A stretch of 64,000 nt of DNA from Neobacillus niacini (GCF_030817595.1 NZ_JAUSZN010000001.1:5454001-5518000); one strand, 5' to 3'. Positions 1 through 12,293 are shown, counted from the stretch's first letter. Numbers and translations are program-made. The notes: a model not told the origin generated them from the sequence alone.

Positions 1-1
1 A

Positions 2-268
2 ATACATATTGTTGAAACTCCACCAAATCGCGCTGAACTTCACGATATCTACGAAAAGAGCAATCTTGAGTTAAAGAAGTTCTTTAATACAAGCGGGCAA
101 AAGTATCGTGAACTGGGTATTAAGGAAAAAGTATCCACTGCTTCTGAAGATGAGCTGCTAGATCTGTTAGCCTCAGATGGGATGTTAATCAAAAGACCAT
201 TAGTAACGGATGGAGTAAAAGTGACTGTTGGCTTTAAAGAAGAAGAGTATGAGAAAATGTGGCTGTAA
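2..268 (+). CDS. yusI: ArsC/Spx-like protein YusI, C-terminal part (truncated at window edge)
   Basis: The frame is open from the window edge to TAA at 266-268, giving about 88 C-terminal residues. The text reads IVETPPNRAELHDIYEKSN, then LKKFFNTSG, later DLLASDGMLIKRPLV and a final VGFKEEEYEKMWL. The RP-L-V block near the end is typical of the arsenate reductase (ArsC)/Spx thioredoxin-like family. The N-terminus with any redox cysteine lies outside the window, so catalysis cannot be judged. Position just before gcvH matches yusI in Bacillus subtilis. Family assignment is firm; function of YusI itself is not established. Confidence 0.8.
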   Translation: MHIVETPPNRAELHDIYEKSNLELKKFFNTSGQKYRELGIKEKVSTASEDELLDLLASDGMLIKRPLVTDGVKVTVGFKEEEYEKMWL

Positions 269-350
269 CCATTATCATTACTTTTCAAAAAGTTATCGGT
301 ACCAATCAATGTTATTAAACAATTCTAGAAAATAATGGAGGGATTTTGTA

Positions 351-734
351 ATGACTACACCAAAGGAATTGCGTTATTCTGAAGAACATGAGTGGGTAAA
401 GGTTGAAGGAGAAACTGTTCGCGTAGGAATCACTCACTTTGCTCAATCTGAGCTAGGTGATATCGTTTTCGTTGAACTTCCTGAAGTTGGTGACGAAGTG
501 ACTGCAGATGAGCCTTTTGGCAGCGTTGAATCCGTAAAAACTGTTTCAGAATTATATGCGCCATTAAGCGGCAAGGTTGTTGCTGTCAACGAAGATTTAA
601 GTGACAGCCCTGAATTCGTAAACGAATCTCCATATGAAAAAGCATGGATGATTGTCATTGAGCCTGCTAATAGCAGTGAAATGGACAAGCTAATGACTGC
701 AGAACAATATGAAGAAATGATTAAAGAAGACTAA
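351..734 (+). CDS. gcvH: Glycine cleavage system H protein
   Basis: A 127-residue protein, the normal length for GcvH. It shuttles the aminomethyl group of glycine between the P, T and L proteins on a lipoyl arm. The lipoylation site is visible as [15 protein letters not shown], with Lys63 as the modified residue, and GDIVFVELP precedes it as usual. In Bacillus, GcvH is also the octanoyl relay protein for LipM/LipL (established knowledge), which ties it to lipA at 21233. The start is set by a GGAGGG ribosome site 9 bases upstream. A strong terminator follows, so it forms its own transcript end. Confidence 0.96.
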   Translation: MTTPKELRYSEEHEWVKVEGETVRVGITHFAQSELGDIVFVELPEVGDEVTADEPFGSVESVKTVSELYAPLSGKVVAVNEDLSDSPEFVNESPYEKAWMIVIEPANSSEMDKLMTAEQYEEMIKED

Positions 735-742
735 TTTTTCGT

Positions 743-770
743 AACACCTTGTTTTTACAAGGTGTTTTTT
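743..770 (+). terminator. Rho-independent terminator after gcvH
   Basis: Stem AACACCTTG / CAAGGTGTT around a short T-rich loop, followed by a run of T. It lies 9 bases after the gcvH stop. Confidence 0.88.
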
Positions 771-849
771 ATATGGGAAAAATTCGCACCTTGTATATTC
801 TAAATCCAGGGGATACTAGAATAAACTTTACTTAAAAGGAGCTCTTGGT

Positions 850-1089
850 ATGACATTGAAGCAGCAAAAAGTTGATGTGACAGATCGAGTAATTGGAAAA
901 ATGAAAAATGGTGAAATGGAATTGTTTCTTGATAACACTTCCATTGGAAAAATACAGTTACCAGGGGACATGACTTTTCAGTTAGATCAACGATTTGAGG
1001 TAGAACAGCGAAAGATTTTTCAAAATGTAACAGTTACGGAACAGCCTGATGCAAAATATACAGATTGTGATGATGGTGGCTGGTGTTAG
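850..1089 (+). CDS. yusG: Small protein YusG (DUF2553 family)
   Basis: A 79-residue protein starting MTLKQQKVDVTDRVIGK, with a ribosome site AAAGGAG upstream. It is predicted soluble, with a C-terminus rich in Asp and Cys (YTDCDDGGWC). The sequence and its place between gcvH and yusF fit the YusG/DUF2553 family, which has no known function. The two C-terminal cysteines in an acidic tail could bind a metal, but that is only inference. Family assignment is from memory of the Bacillus gene order and the N-terminal pattern. Confidence 0.75.
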   Translation: MTLKQQKVDVTDRVIGKMKNGEMELFLDNTSIGKIQLPGDMTFQLDQRFEVEQRKIFQNVTVTEQPDAKYTDCDDGGWC

Positions 1090-1135
1090 GCAATCAAAGC
1101 AAACACCTATTATTAAAAAAGAAAATCGTGGTATA

Positions 1136-1178
1136 GTTAACATATTCACACATTATTAAATCTGTTGAATATGTTAAC
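1136..1178. repeat. 13-bp perfect inverted repeat upstream of yusF
   Basis: Arms GTTAACATATTCA (1136-1148) and TGAATATGTTAAC (1166-1178) flank a 17-base AT-rich spacer. No T-run follows, so it is not a standard terminator. It could be an operator or a late palindrome. Confidence 0.7.
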
Positions 1179-1213
1179 ATCAAACAAATAACTCTCTTTC
1201 GTATAGGTGATGA

Positions 1214-1573
1214 ATGATGAATGACACGTATGGTGATAAAGTTCTGATTGTTGAAGGAAAATCAGATAAGAAAAAGGTAAAAAGTATCCTTAAGGAGCCA
1301 ATGGAGATTGTCTGTACAAATGGAACAATCAGCATGGCGAAATTGGATGAATTAATTGATACCCTTGAAGATAAAGAGGTGTACATCCTCGTCGATGCTG
1401 ATGATGCAGGTGAGAAGCTTCGCAAACAATTGAAAAGGGAATTTCCACAAGCAGAACATATTTATATAGACCGGATGTACCGTGAAGTAGCCACTGCACC
1501 AGTGTACCATCTTGCCACTGTCCTTTTGGGTGCAAACATCGATGTTCATTCTGAATTTTTAGAAATGGGTTAA
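1214..1573 (+). CDS. yusF: Toprim-domain protein YusF
   Basis: A 119-residue single Toprim domain. The family hallmarks are present: VLIVEGKSD near the N-terminus supplies the catalytic-type Glu, and YILVDADDAGEKLR supplies the DxD metal-binding pair. Proteins with an isolated Toprim fold include RNase M5-like and primase-like enzymes; the exact nucleic-acid reaction of YusF is not known. Two in-frame ATGs occur (1214 and 1217) behind a weak AGGTGA site. The stop is only 4 bases from the next start, so yusF and yusE are probably translationally coupled. Confidence 0.85.
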   Translation: MMNDTYGDKVLIVEGKSDKKKVKSILKEPMEIVCTNGTISMAKLDELIDTLEDKEVYILVDADDAGEKLRKQLKREFPQAEHIYIDRMYREVATAPVYHLATVLLGANIDVHSEFLEMG

Positions 1574-1577
1574 AAAA

Positions 1578-1886
1578 ATGAACGAATGGAACCTAGATGA
1601 GGTATCATCATTCTTAAATAGTCATTCATCCGGACTCATTTACTTCTATACACCTTTATGCGGAACTTGTCAGGTAGCATCAAGGATGCTCCAGGTCATT
1701 GAAAATATGGTTGATGTGAAAATAGGGAAAATGAATCTGAATTTTTACCCTGAGCTTGCAGAAAAATTTCAAATTGAAAGTGTTCCCTGCTTGCTTCTTA
1801 TAAAGGATGGAGAAATAGTTGAGATGATTTATGCATTCAACTCTGTTCCTTTCTTATTTGAAAAAATTAAACAAACGTTAGTATAA
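1578..1886 (+). CDS. yusE: Thioredoxin-like protein YusE
   Basis: A 102-residue thioredoxin-fold protein. It has a redox motif CGTC (Cys28, Cys31) in FYTPLCGTCQVA and the conserved cis-proline in ESVPCLLL (Pro70). No signal peptide, so it should act in the cytoplasm as a thiol-disulfide oxidoreductase; the partner is unknown. It starts 4 bases after yusF with only a weak ribosome site, which suggests coupling to yusF. A clear terminator follows. Family identity is firm; the physiological substrate is not. Confidence 0.86.
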   Translation: MNEWNLDEVSSFLNSHSSGLIYFYTPLCGTCQVASRMLQVIENMVDVKIGKMNLNFYPELAEKFQIESVPCLLLIKDGEIVEMIYAFNSVPFLFEKIKQTLV

Positions 1887-1887
1887 A

Positions 1888-1914
1888 AACAGATGCAAAA
1901 GCGTCTGTTTTTTT
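1888..1914 (+). terminator. Rho-independent terminator after yusE
   Basis: Stem ACAGATGC / GCGTCTGT (one G-T pair) with an AAAA loop, followed by seven T. Confidence 0.87.
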
Positions 1915-2012
1915 GTGAGCAAAAGTAGAAATTTGTCGATGAAATTTTAAAGGTATTCCAATCCATTAACTTGAATATATAACAGAATGGAGTGGAATCG
2001 GAGTGATAGAAA

Positions 2013-2372
2013 ATGAAAGAAATGATGCGGATTTTCCTTACGGCTATCAAGAAACGCGGTCATATTCTCAAGTTGATTGAAAAAGTTGATGAACTAAAAA
2101 TAAAGCTGATTTGTGAAGGTCAAGAGGATTTCCTCATCTTTCAACGTGGCGAGGTTTTTTTACACAGTGATAAAAGCGATACCTCTGTCACTTACGAGAT
2201 CAATGGTCATCGGGATTCCATTTATCGTCTGCTTGAAGGGAAAGAAAAGTTAAGAATTCTTATTAAAGATGGACAGCTAAAAGTAAAAGCTCCATTCCGT
2301 ACAATTTTACTTATCGAATCAATCTTTTATTTAACCAAACCAGAGGACCTGTATAAAGAATTTATTTCATAA
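2013..2372 (+). CDS. yusD: YusD-like small protein (SCP2-like fold suspected)
   Basis: A 119-residue soluble protein with a GGAGTG ribosome site 7 bases before the ATG. The middle part (LKIKLICEGQEDFLIFQRGEV, then VTYEINGHRDSIYRLLEGKEKL) resembles the SCP-2 sterol-transfer-like fold, a lipid-carrier fold that many small Bacillus proteins of unknown role share. Its place between yusE and the methionine genes matches yusD. I cannot name a substrate. The next gene starts 20 bases after its stop, so the two are likely cotranscribed. Confidence 0.65.
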   Translation: MKEMMRIFLTAIKKRGHILKLIEKVDELKIKLICEGQEDFLIFQRGEVFLHSDKSDTSVTYEINGHRDSIYRLLEGKEKLRILIKDGQLKVKAPFRTILLIESIFYLTKPEDLYKEFIS

Positions 2373-2391
2373 CAGATAAGGAGTGTTTAGT

Positions 2392-3708
2392 ATGGGGGAA
2401 AATCAAAAAAATTATCGTTTTGAGACGTTGAGTGTTCATGGGGGGCTAGCTCCAGATCCAGTTACAGGAGCACGCGCTGTTCCAATCTATCAAAATAATG
2501 CCTATCAATTTAAAAATACCGAACATGCTGCCAATCTATTTGCTTTGAAAGAGAGCGGATACATATATACACGAATCCACAACCCGACAACAACTGTTTT
2601 CGAAGAAAGAGTTGCATTATTGGAGGGGGGAGTTGGGGCCCTGGCAGTAGCAAGCGGAATGGCTGCGATTACCCTGGCAATCTTAAATATTGCAGAAGCA
2701 GGAGATGAAATCGTCTCAGCCTCCACTTTATATGGTGGAACATACAATTTATTTGCTATTACACTTCCGAAATATGGAATAAAAGTTAGGTTTGTAGACC
2801 CTGAAGACCCAGAAAATTTCCGTGCCGCTATCAATGAAAAAACAAAAGCGGTGTTTGCCGAAACAATTGGTAATCCGTCTTTAAGAATCCTTGATATTGA
2901 AAAAGTTGCGGACATTGCCCATGCGGCAGGAGTTCCATTAATTATTGATAATACTTTCGCAACACCATACCTTTGCAGACCAATAGAATATGGTGCTGAT
3001 ATTGTTATTCATTCAGCAACGAAATGGCTTTTAGGTAATGGTACAACAACGGGAGGAATTATTGTAGACGGCGGTAAGTTTGACTGGAATTCACCAAAAT
3101 TCCCAGGTTTTACAACTCCCGATGCAAGCTATCATGACCTTGTTTATGCAGAAGCACTAGGTGCTGCTGCCTATATTGTTAAAGCACGTGTACAGCTTTT
3201 ACGTGATTTAGGACCTTCACTAAGTCCGCAAAACGCTTTTCAATTTACACTCGGACTAGAAACACTTCATGTTCGGATGAAAGAGCATATTGCCAATACG
3301 AAGGAAGTAGTTGAGTATTTAGTAAAGCATCCGGCCGTAGAGTGGGTTTCCTATCCTGGTCACTCTTCTCATCCTGATTATGAACTTGCCAGCAAGTATT
3401 TGCCTAAAGGTGCCGGTTCGATGATTGTTTTTGGTATCAAAGGCGGGAGAGAAGCAGGAGCAAAATTAATTGATTCGATTACACTTTTCGCCCATGTAGC
3501 GAATGTTGGAGATGCAAAAAGCTTAATTATTCACCCTGCCAGCACGACTCATCAGCAGCTTGATGCGGAAGGACTAAAGGCAGCTGGGGTTTCTGAGGAT
3601 TTAATTCGACTTTCCATTGGAATTGAGAATGTAGAGGATCTAATTGAAGACCTAGAAGAAGCGATTGAGACTGCCACAGGTGTTACTTCTTTAAAAGTAA
3701 AAGCCTAA
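2392..3708 (+). CDS. O-acetylhomoserine sulfhydrylase / aminocarboxypropyltransferase (MetY type)
   Basis: A 438-residue PLP enzyme of the Cys/Met metabolism family. It should form homocysteine from O-acetylhomoserine and sulfide. The internal aldimine lysine is Lys211 in [11 protein letters not shown], and DNTFATPYL and SGMAAI further mark the family. The length (about 430) fits the MetY subgroup rather than the shorter MetI/MetC enzymes. An in-frame GTG at 2383 exists, but the ATAAGGAG site fits the ATG at 2392 with a 9-base gap. It sits upstream of the SAM riboswitch, so it is not under that switch. B. subtilis lacks a gene at this spot. Confidence 0.9.
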   Translation: MGENQKNYRFETLSVHGGLAPDPVTGARAVPIYQNNAYQFKNTEHAANLFALKESGYIYTRIHNPTTTVFEERVALLEGGVGALAVASGMAAITLAILNIAEAGDEIVSASTLYGGTYNLFAITLPKYGIKVRFVDPEDPENFRAAINEKTKAVFAETIGNPSLRILDIEKVADIAHAAGVPLIIDNTFATPYLCRPIEYGADIVIHSATKWLLGNGTTTGGIIVDGGKFDWNSPKFPGFTTPDASYHDLVYAEALGAAAYIVKARVQLLRDLGPSLSPQNAFQFTLGLETLHVRMKEHIANTKEVVEYLVKHPAVEWVSYPGHSSHPDYELASKYLPKGAGSMIVFGIKGGREAGAKLIDSITLFAHVANVGDAKSLIIHPASTTHQQLDAEGLKAAGVSEDLIRLSIGIENVEDLIEDLEEAIETATGVTSLKVKA

Positions 3709-3741
3709 TAAGAGTTTATTCGAAATTTGTAGATAATTTCG

Positions 3742-3770
3742 TTGACACCACTTTTTATCCATGTTAAGAT
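3742..3770 (+). promoter_or_regulatory. Sigma-A promoter for the metNPQ leader
   Basis: TTGACA at 3742-3747 and TAAGAT at 3765-3770 with a 17-base spacer, plus an extended TG at 3762-3763. It lies about 60 bases before the SAM aptamer, as expected. Confidence 0.85.
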
Positions 3771-3832
3771 AACTTTCGTACCAAAATAATTCATTAAATT
3801 TATGAACGAAAATAGAATATAGCTTGCTGTAA

Positions 3833-3945
3833 CTCTTATCAAGAGTGGTGGAGGGATGTGCCCGATGAAGCCCGGCAACCGTCAATAGTAATATTGAAAT
3901 GGTGCCAATTCACACAAAGCGGATGCTTTGGAAGATGGGAGAAAG
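3833..3945 (+). promoter_or_regulatory. SAM-I (S-box) riboswitch aptamer
   Basis: The conserved S-box core is readable: CTTATCAAGAGTGGTGGAGG, then GATGAAGCCCGGCAACC, then GGTGCCAATTC, and GGAAGATGGGAGA at the 3' side. These blocks form the four-way junction that binds S-adenosylmethionine. High SAM is expected to favour the terminator that follows and shut off metNPQ. Confidence 0.96.
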
Positions 3946-3960
3946 GTCTTTATTTATGAT

Positions 3961-3990
3961 GCCTTTCTGCCCTATGCAGAAAGGCTTTTT
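3961..3990 (+). terminator. Riboswitch-controlled terminator
   Basis: Perfect 10-bp stem GCCTTTCTGC / GCAGAAAGGC followed by five T. The preceding GAAAGG (3941-3946 area) can pair with the 5' arm to form an antiterminator when SAM is absent. Confidence 0.9.
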
Positions 3991-4093
3991 AATTTTTCTA
4001 ATATAAGAATGTTTTGTTAAAGACAGTCAAACCCTATATTTGAACAGTTATATTTAAAACACGAATTTTATTGGATAAAAAGAAGGTGATGTA

Positions 4094-5119
4094 ATGATTT
4101 CTATAAAAGATGTCCGCAAGGTTTTCCCTTCTAAGCAGGGGCAGCTGAAGGCAGTCGATGATGTTAATTTAGAAATAAAAGAAGGGGAAATCTTTGGGGT
4201 AATCGGATATAGTGGTGCGGGGAAAAGTACCCTAATTCGAATGCTTAATGGACTAGAGCTTCCGACAGAAGGATCTGTTACTGTTGCTGGTCGTGTTATT
4301 TCAAAAATTAGAGGCAGTGAGCTTCGAAAAGCACGCCAGGAAATAAGTATGATCTTCCAGCATTTTAATCTGCTTTGGTCAAGAACAGTTAGCGAGAACA
4401 TCTCGTTTCCTTTGGAGATAGCTGGCGTAGGTGCAACAGAAAGACAAAAAAGAGTAAATGAATTAATTAAATTAGTTGGGCTTGAAGGTCGAGAGAATGC
4501 TTACCCATCTCAGCTTAGCGGCGGTCAAAAACAACGTGTCGGAATTGCACGGGCCTTGGCAAACAATCCAAAAGTACTTCTATGTGATGAAGCAACTTCA
4601 GCCCTAGATCCACAAACCACCGATTCTATCTTAGATTTATTAGTCGATATCAATAAAAGGCTAGGATTAACGATTGTATTGATTACACATGAAATGCATG
4701 TCATTCGGAAAATCTGTCATCGGGTAGCGGTCATGGAAAGTGGAAGAATTGTTGAGCTTGGACAGGTGTTAGATGTATTTAAAAACCCGCAGCAGAAGAT
4801 TACGAAGCGTTTTGTTAAACAGGTTACTGAACCAGAAGAAACAAAAGAAACCGCTGAGCATTTGTTAGAGCACTGTAAGACTGGACGGGTTGTTCAATTA
4901 ACGTTTATTGGTGAAGCAGCAGAGCAGCCAATTATTACGAATTTAATTCGAAATAATAACGTCACTGTTAATATCCTACAGGGGAAAATTTCTCAGACTC
5001 AAAGTGGATCCTATGGGTCACTGTTTATTCATTTAGATGGTCATGATACGGAAGTCGATAAAGCAATAGACTACATCCGTTCTCAACAGGTTGGAGTGGA
5101 GGTGGTTACGAATGAATGA
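4094..5119 (+). CDS. metN: Methionine ABC importer, ATP-binding protein
   Basis: A 341-residue ABC ATPase. Walker A is GYSGAGKST (residues 38-46), the signature is LSGGQKQRVGIARAL, Walker B is VLLCDEATSALD, and the H-loop is LITHEMHV. The C-terminal part (from about residue 250) is a NIL/ACT-like domain that binds methionine and gives transinhibition in MetN proteins. The ribosome site AGAAGGTGATG precedes the ATG. It is the first gene of the S-box-controlled operon and overlaps metP by 8 bases. Confidence 0.96.
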   Translation: MISIKDVRKVFPSKQGQLKAVDDVNLEIKEGEIFGVIGYSGAGKSTLIRMLNGLELPTEGSVTVAGRVISKIRGSELRKARQEISMIFQHFNLLWSRTVSENISFPLEIAGVGATERQKRVNELIKLVGLEGRENAYPSQLSGGQKQRVGIARALANNPKVLLCDEATSALDPQTTDSILDLLVDINKRLGLTIVLITHEMHVIRKICHRVAVMESGRIVELGQVLDVFKNPQQKITKRFVKQVTEPEETKETAEHLLEHCKTGRVVQLTFIGEAAEQPIITNLIRNNNVTVNILQGKISQTQSGSYGSLFIHLDGHDTEVDKAIDYIRSQQVGVEVVTNE

Positions 5120-5783
5120 AGAACGTTACTTTCAGGATATTGATTGGGAAGAAATGTGGGAGGCTACTCTTCAAACTTTATATATGACAGGGATTTCAGT
5201 AGTCGCAACATTTATTTTAGGTATTTTACTTGGAATGTTACTCTTCTTAACTTCTAAAGGGAACATCTGGGAAAACCGGCCAGTGAACATCGTAATCAGT
5301 ACAATTGTTAATATTTTCCGCTCCATTCCCTTTATTATCTTAATTGTATTACTAATACCATTTACTATGTTCCTTGTTAAATCCATGATTGGTGAAAATG
5401 CAGCTCTTCCGGCATTAATCATTGGTGCTGCGCCATTTTATGCAAGAATGGTTGAAATTGGTCTTAGGGAAATAGATAAAGGTGTAATCGAAGCAGCTAA
5501 ATCCATGGGGGCTACAACGGGCACGATTATCTGGAAGGTTTTACTTCCCGAATCGATGCCAGCCTTAGTATCAGGTATTACAGTTACAGCGATTGCCCTA
5601 GTAGGTTATACGGCTATGGCAGGTGTTATTGGTGCAGGAGGTTTAGGAAACTTAGCATACCTAGAAGGCTTCCAACGAAATCAGAATGATGTAACATTAA
5701 TCGCGACGATCATTATTCTAATCATTGTATTTGTTATTCAGTTTATCGGTGATATTATCACTTCAAAATTAGATAAAAGATAA
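5112..5783 (+). CDS. metP: Methionine ABC importer, permease
   Basis: A 223-residue inner-membrane permease with five hydrophobic segments. The EAA loop that docks the ATPase reads EAAKSMGATTGTIIWKVLLPE. The protein can be read further upstream from a TTG at 5091, but GGAGGTGG at 5098-5105 serves the ATG at 5112, which overlaps the end of metN. It partners MetN and the lipoprotein MetQ to import methionine, including D-methionine in this family. Equivalent to E. coli MetI. Confidence 0.94.
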   Translation: MNEERYFQDIDWEEMWEATLQTLYMTGISVVATFILGILLGMLLFLTSKGNIWENRPVNIVISTIVNIFRSIPFIILIVLLIPFTMFLVKSMIGENAALPALIIGAAPFYARMVEIGLREIDKGVIEAAKSMGATTGTIIWKVLLPESMPALVSGITVTAIALVGYTAMAGVIGAGGLGNLAYLEGFQRNQNDVTLIATIIILIIVFVIQFIGDIITSKLDKR

Positions 5784-5796
5784 AGGAGAGGTCAAC

Positions 5797-6636
5797 ATGA
5801 AAAAATTATTCAGTTTAGTATTAGCATTATCATTCGTATTATTATTAGCAGCTTGCGGTACATCAGAGGAAAAGTCTGATGGAGGAAGCGAAAAAGCAGA
5901 AACAACAGAATTAGTGGTAGGGGCTTCTAACGTTCCACACGCAGAAATCTTAGAAGAAGCAAGTCCGCTTTTAGAAGAAAAGGGTATTGAATTAAAGATT
6001 GAAACTTTCCAAGATTATGTACTGCCAAACAAGGCATTAGAATCTAAAGAACTTGACGCTAACTATTTCCAACACATTCCTTATTTAACAGCTCAAATTA
6101 AAGAAAATGGTTATGACTTTGAAAATGCGGGTGGTATCCACATTGAGCCAATCGGAGTTTACTCTAAGAAATACAAGGATTTAAGTGAATTACCTGATGG
6201 TGCACAATTAATCATGAGTAACTCTGTAGCGGACCACGGGCGTCTTCTTTCCCTTTTAGAGGCAGAAGGATTAATTAAATTAAAAGAAGGTATTGATAAA
6301 ACAACTGCAACTACTGAAGATGTAGTTGAAAATAAAAAGAATCTTAAGTTTGATACAAATTATGAAGCTGCATTATTACCACAGATTTACAACAATGGTG
6401 AAGGCGACGCCGTGTTAATCAACTCAAACTATGCTATCGACGCGGGTCTTAATCCATTAGAAGATTCCATTGCGATTGAAAACAGTGAGTCACCATATGT
6501 TAACATAATCGCTGTTCGTAAAGGTGATGAAAACAAAGAAGCAATCAAAACACTAGTAGAAGTTCTACGTTCGAAAGAAATTCAAGACTTCATCCTAGAA
6601 AAATACAAAGGTGCAGTTGTTCCAGTTTCTGAATAA
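5797..6636 (+). CDS. metQ: Methionine ABC importer, substrate-binding lipoprotein
   Basis: A 279-residue NlpA-family binding protein. The N-terminus is a type II signal peptide with lipobox LLAAC (Cys20), so it is tethered to the outer face of the membrane. The mature part has the family pattern VVGASNVPHAEILE and NYFQHIPYL. It lies 13 bases after metP with a strong AAAGGAGAGG site, and its own terminator closes the operon. Confidence 0.95.
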   Translation: MKKLFSLVLALSFVLLLAACGTSEEKSDGGSEKAETTELVVGASNVPHAEILEEASPLLEEKGIELKIETFQDYVLPNKALESKELDANYFQHIPYLTAQIKENGYDFENAGGIHIEPIGVYSKKYKDLSELPDGAQLIMSNSVADHGRLLSLLEAEGLIKLKEGIDKTTATTEDVVENKKNLKFDTNYEAALLPQIYNNGEGDAVLINSNYAIDAGLNPLEDSIAIENSESPYVNIIAVRKGDENKEAIKTLVEVLRSKEIQDFILEKYKGAVVPVSE

Positions 6637-6660
6637 GAAATATTATATGGAAGAAAAATG

Positions 6661-6693
6661 AAAAGCCAGTGAAGTAAACTCACTGGCTTTTCG
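6661..6693 (+). terminator. Terminator of metNPQ
   Basis: Twelve-base arms AAAAGCCAGTGA / TCACTGGCTTTT with a short loop. The T-run is partly inside the stem. Confidence 0.85.
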
Positions 6694-6949
6694 TCCATTT
6701 AAATTTCACATGATAGTAGAGATTAGGTAAAAATAGGCAGGAAATAATAATGCTCATATCTTGGCAAAATAGAGATAAATACGATATGATTTTATTCGTA
6801 TGTGAATACATAAAACGTTCACAAGTTACAAAATTCCGAATTTATTATAGTACAAACACATCTTGTCGACCTATTCATTCTCATTTGGTTTGTATTTAGT
6901 GAAAATAAAAATTCTTTCGCTGTTCTTAATTGTTAATACTGTTTATGAG

Positions 6950-6978
6950 TTGCTAACAGATACTATTTGTTATAAGAT
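6950..6978 (+). promoter_or_regulatory. Candidate promoter of the suf operon
   Basis: TTGCTA (6950-6955) and TAAGAT (6973-6978) with 17 bases between, about 85 bases before sufC. The rest of 6694-6949 is AT-rich and I see no gene or riboswitch in it. Confidence 0.5.
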
Positions 6979-7064
6979 TGTAATGAGAATAAAGTGAGAA
7001 TGAATTTTGCGGCCAAGTGTTTTTAGGCTACAAGATACAAAATTATCTTTGCGGAGGTATATAT

Positions 7065-7850
7065 ATGGCTGGGTCAACATTAACGATCAAAGATTTACAT
7101 GTAGAAATTGATGGAAAAGAAATTTTAAAAGGTGTAAACCTTGAAATAAAAGGTGGAGAAATTCACGCAATCATGGGTCCAAATGGTACAGGTAAATCCA
7201 CTTTATCATCTGCTATCATGGGTCATCCAAAATATGAAGTAACAAGCGGTTCGATTATGTTGGATGATCAAAACGTACTTGAAATGGAAGTAGATGAGCG
7301 CGCACGTGCTGGACTATTCTTAGCGATGCAATATCCGAGTGAAATTAATGGTGTAACAAATGCTGATTTCTTACGTTCGGCATTAAATAGCCGTCTTGGT
7401 GAAGGCAATGAAATTTCATTAATGAAATTCATTCGTAAAATGGATAAGCAAATGGAATTCCTTGAGATGGACCTTGATATGGCACAGCGTTATTTAAATG
7501 AAGGATTTTCTGGCGGAGAGAAAAAACGTAATGAAATCCTACAATTAATGATGCTTGAACCTAAAATCGCAATTTTAGATGAAATTGACTCTGGATTGGA
7601 TATTGATGCGCTAAAGGTTGTTTCAAAAGGTATTAACCAAATGCGTGGAGAAGATTTTGGCTGTTTAGTCATTACTCACTATCAACGACTTTTAAATTAT
7701 ATCACTCCTGACTATGTGCACGTTATGATGCAGGGCCGTGTTGTAAAATCAGGCGGACCAGAACTTGCACAACGCTTAGAAGCAGAAGGATATGACTGGA
7801 TCAAGCAAGAGCTTGGAATTGAAGATGAAACAGTTGGGCAAGAAGCGTAG
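7065..7850 (+). CDS. sufC: Fe-S cluster assembly ATPase SufC
   Basis: A 261-residue ABC-type ATPase. Walker A is GPNGTGKS (residues 38-45), the signature FSGGEKKR is the SufC variant, and Walker B is IAILDEIDSGLD. SufC binds SufB and SufD as the SufBC2D scaffold on which Fe-S clusters are built in the cytosol. The ATG at 7065 follows GCGGAGGTA; longer in-frame reading from 7017 has no ribosome site. It leads the sufCDSUB operon. Confidence 0.97.
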   Translation: MAGSTLTIKDLHVEIDGKEILKGVNLEIKGGEIHAIMGPNGTGKSTLSSAIMGHPKYEVTSGSIMLDDQNVLEMEVDERARAGLFLAMQYPSEINGVTNADFLRSALNSRLGEGNEISLMKFIRKMDKQMEFLEMDLDMAQRYLNEGFSGGEKKRNEILQLMMLEPKIAILDEIDSGLDIDALKVVSKGINQMRGEDFGCLVITHYQRLLNYITPDYVHVMMQGRVVKSGGPELAQRLEAEGYDWIKQELGIEDETVGQEA

Positions 7851-7873
7851 AAGTTAGCGTTAGGAGGATAATC

Positions 7874-10837
<2,964 letters not shown>

Positions 10838-10844
10838 TAGAACA

Positions 10845-10870
10845 AACAAGGGAGTTTTCCCTTTTTGTTT
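10845..10870 (+). terminator. Weak hairpin between sufU and sufB
   Basis: AACAAGGGA and TCCCTTTTTGTT can pair imperfectly, with a T-run in the 3' arm. It may attenuate transcription into sufB; the stem is short, so this is tentative. Confidence 0.35.
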
Positions 10871-10890
10871 ATGAATGGAGGAACAGGTCG

Positions 10891-12288
10891 ATGGCGAAAA
10901 AAATGCCGGAAATCGGTGATTATAAATACGGATTTGCCGATAAGGATGTTTCCATATTTCGATCAAAGCGTGGTTTGACAAGTGAAATTGTAGAAGAAAT
11001 TTCAAAGTTAAAAAACGAACCACAGTGGATGCTTGACTTCCGTTTGAAATCACTCGAGCATTTCTACAAAATGCCGATGCCTCAATGGGGCGGAGATTTA
11101 GGCTCTTTAAACTTTGACGAAATCACTTATTATGTAAAACCATCTGAGAAATCGGAAAAATCATGGGATGAAGTCCCTGAAGAAATTAAAGCAACATTTG
11201 ACAAACTTGGAATTCCTGAAGCAGAGCAAAAGTACCTTGCTGGTGTATCTGCTCAATATGAATCAGAGGTTGTTTACCATAACATGAAGGTAGAACTTGA
11301 AGATTTAGGTATCGTATTTAAAGATACTGACTCTGCTTTAAGAGAGAATGAGGATATCTTCCGGGAGCACTTCGGAAAAACGATTCCGCCTACAGATAAC
11401 AAATTTGCAGCATTAAACTCTGCTGTATGGTCAGGTGGGTCCTTCATCTATGTACCACCAGGTGTTAAAGTCGATACACCTTTACAAGCGTATTTCCGAA
11501 TTAACTCTGAAAATATGGGACAATTTGAGCGTACCTTAATTGTTGTTGATGAAGGCGCGCATGTTCATTATGTAGAAGGCTGTACAGCACCAGTTTATAC
11601 TACTAACTCACTTCACAGTGCAGTTGTAGAGATTGTTATTAAAAAGGACGCTTACTGCCGTTACACAACGATTCAAAACTGGGCGAACAATGTATTCAAC
11701 TTAGTAACCAAGCGTGCAGTTTGTGAAGCGAATGCAACAATGGAATGGATTGATGGTAACATCGGTTCTAAATTAACGATGAAGTACCCAGCCGTTATTT
11801 TAAAAGGTGAAGGTGCACGTGGTATGACATTATCGATCGCGATTGCCGGTAAAGGTCAGCACCAGGATGCGGGAGCAAAGATGATTCACTTAGCTCCAAA
11901 CACATCTTCGACGATCGTTTCTAAGTCAATTTCTAAACATGGCGGTAAAGTAACCTACCGTGGTGTTGTTCACTTCGGACGTAAAGCGGATGGCGCTCGT
12001 GCAAATATTGAATGTGATACATTAATTATGGATAATCAGTCTACATCAGATACGATTCCATACAATGAAATCCTAAACGATAATATTTCACTTGAGCACG
12101 AAGCAAAAGTTTCTAAAGTCTCTGAAGAACAGCTCTTCTACTTGATGAGCCGTGGTATTTCAGAACAGGAAGCAACTGAAATGATCGTAATGGGCTTTAT
12201 TGAACCATTTACAAAAGAATTACCAATGGAATACGCAGTCGAAATGAACCGCCTGATCAAGTTTGAAATGGAAGGTTCAATCGGTTAA
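10891..12288 (+). CDS. sufB: Fe-S cluster assembly scaffold SufB
   Basis: A 465-residue protein, the normal SufB size. The end reads [26 protein letters not shown], shared with SufD, and the core has [15 protein letters not shown] and [11 protein letters not shown]. It is the cluster-bearing subunit of SufBC2D. A good ribosome site (ATGGAGG) precedes the ATG. The operon's own terminator follows 6 bases later and has been split from the next gene by an insertion sequence. Confidence 0.97.
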   Translation: MAKKMPEIGDYKYGFADKDVSIFRSKRGLTSEIVEEISKLKNEPQWMLDFRLKSLEHFYKMPMPQWGGDLGSLNFDEITYYVKPSEKSEKSWDEVPEEIKATFDKLGIPEAEQKYLAGVSAQYESEVVYHNMKVELEDLGIVFKDTDSALRENEDIFREHFGKTIPPTDNKFAALNSAVWSGGSFIYVPPGVKVDTPLQAYFRINSENMGQFERTLIVVDEGAHVHYVEGCTAPVYTTNSLHSAVVEIVIKKDAYCRYTTIQNWANNVFNLVTKRAVCEANATMEWIDGNIGSKLTMKYPAVILKGEGARGMTLSIAIAGKGQHQDAGAKMIHLAPNTSSTIVSKSISKHGGKVTYRGVVHFGRKADGARANIECDTLIMDNQSTSDTIPYNEILNDNISLEHEAKVSKVSEEQLFYLMSRGISEQEATEMIVMGFIEPFTKELPMEYAVEMNRLIKFEMEGSIG

Positions 12289-12293
12289 CACTA

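Noticed and set aside
443..688. 81-codon minus-strand frame opposite gcvH
   Set aside because: It is a shadow of the coding frame, with no ribosome site and no conserved pattern.
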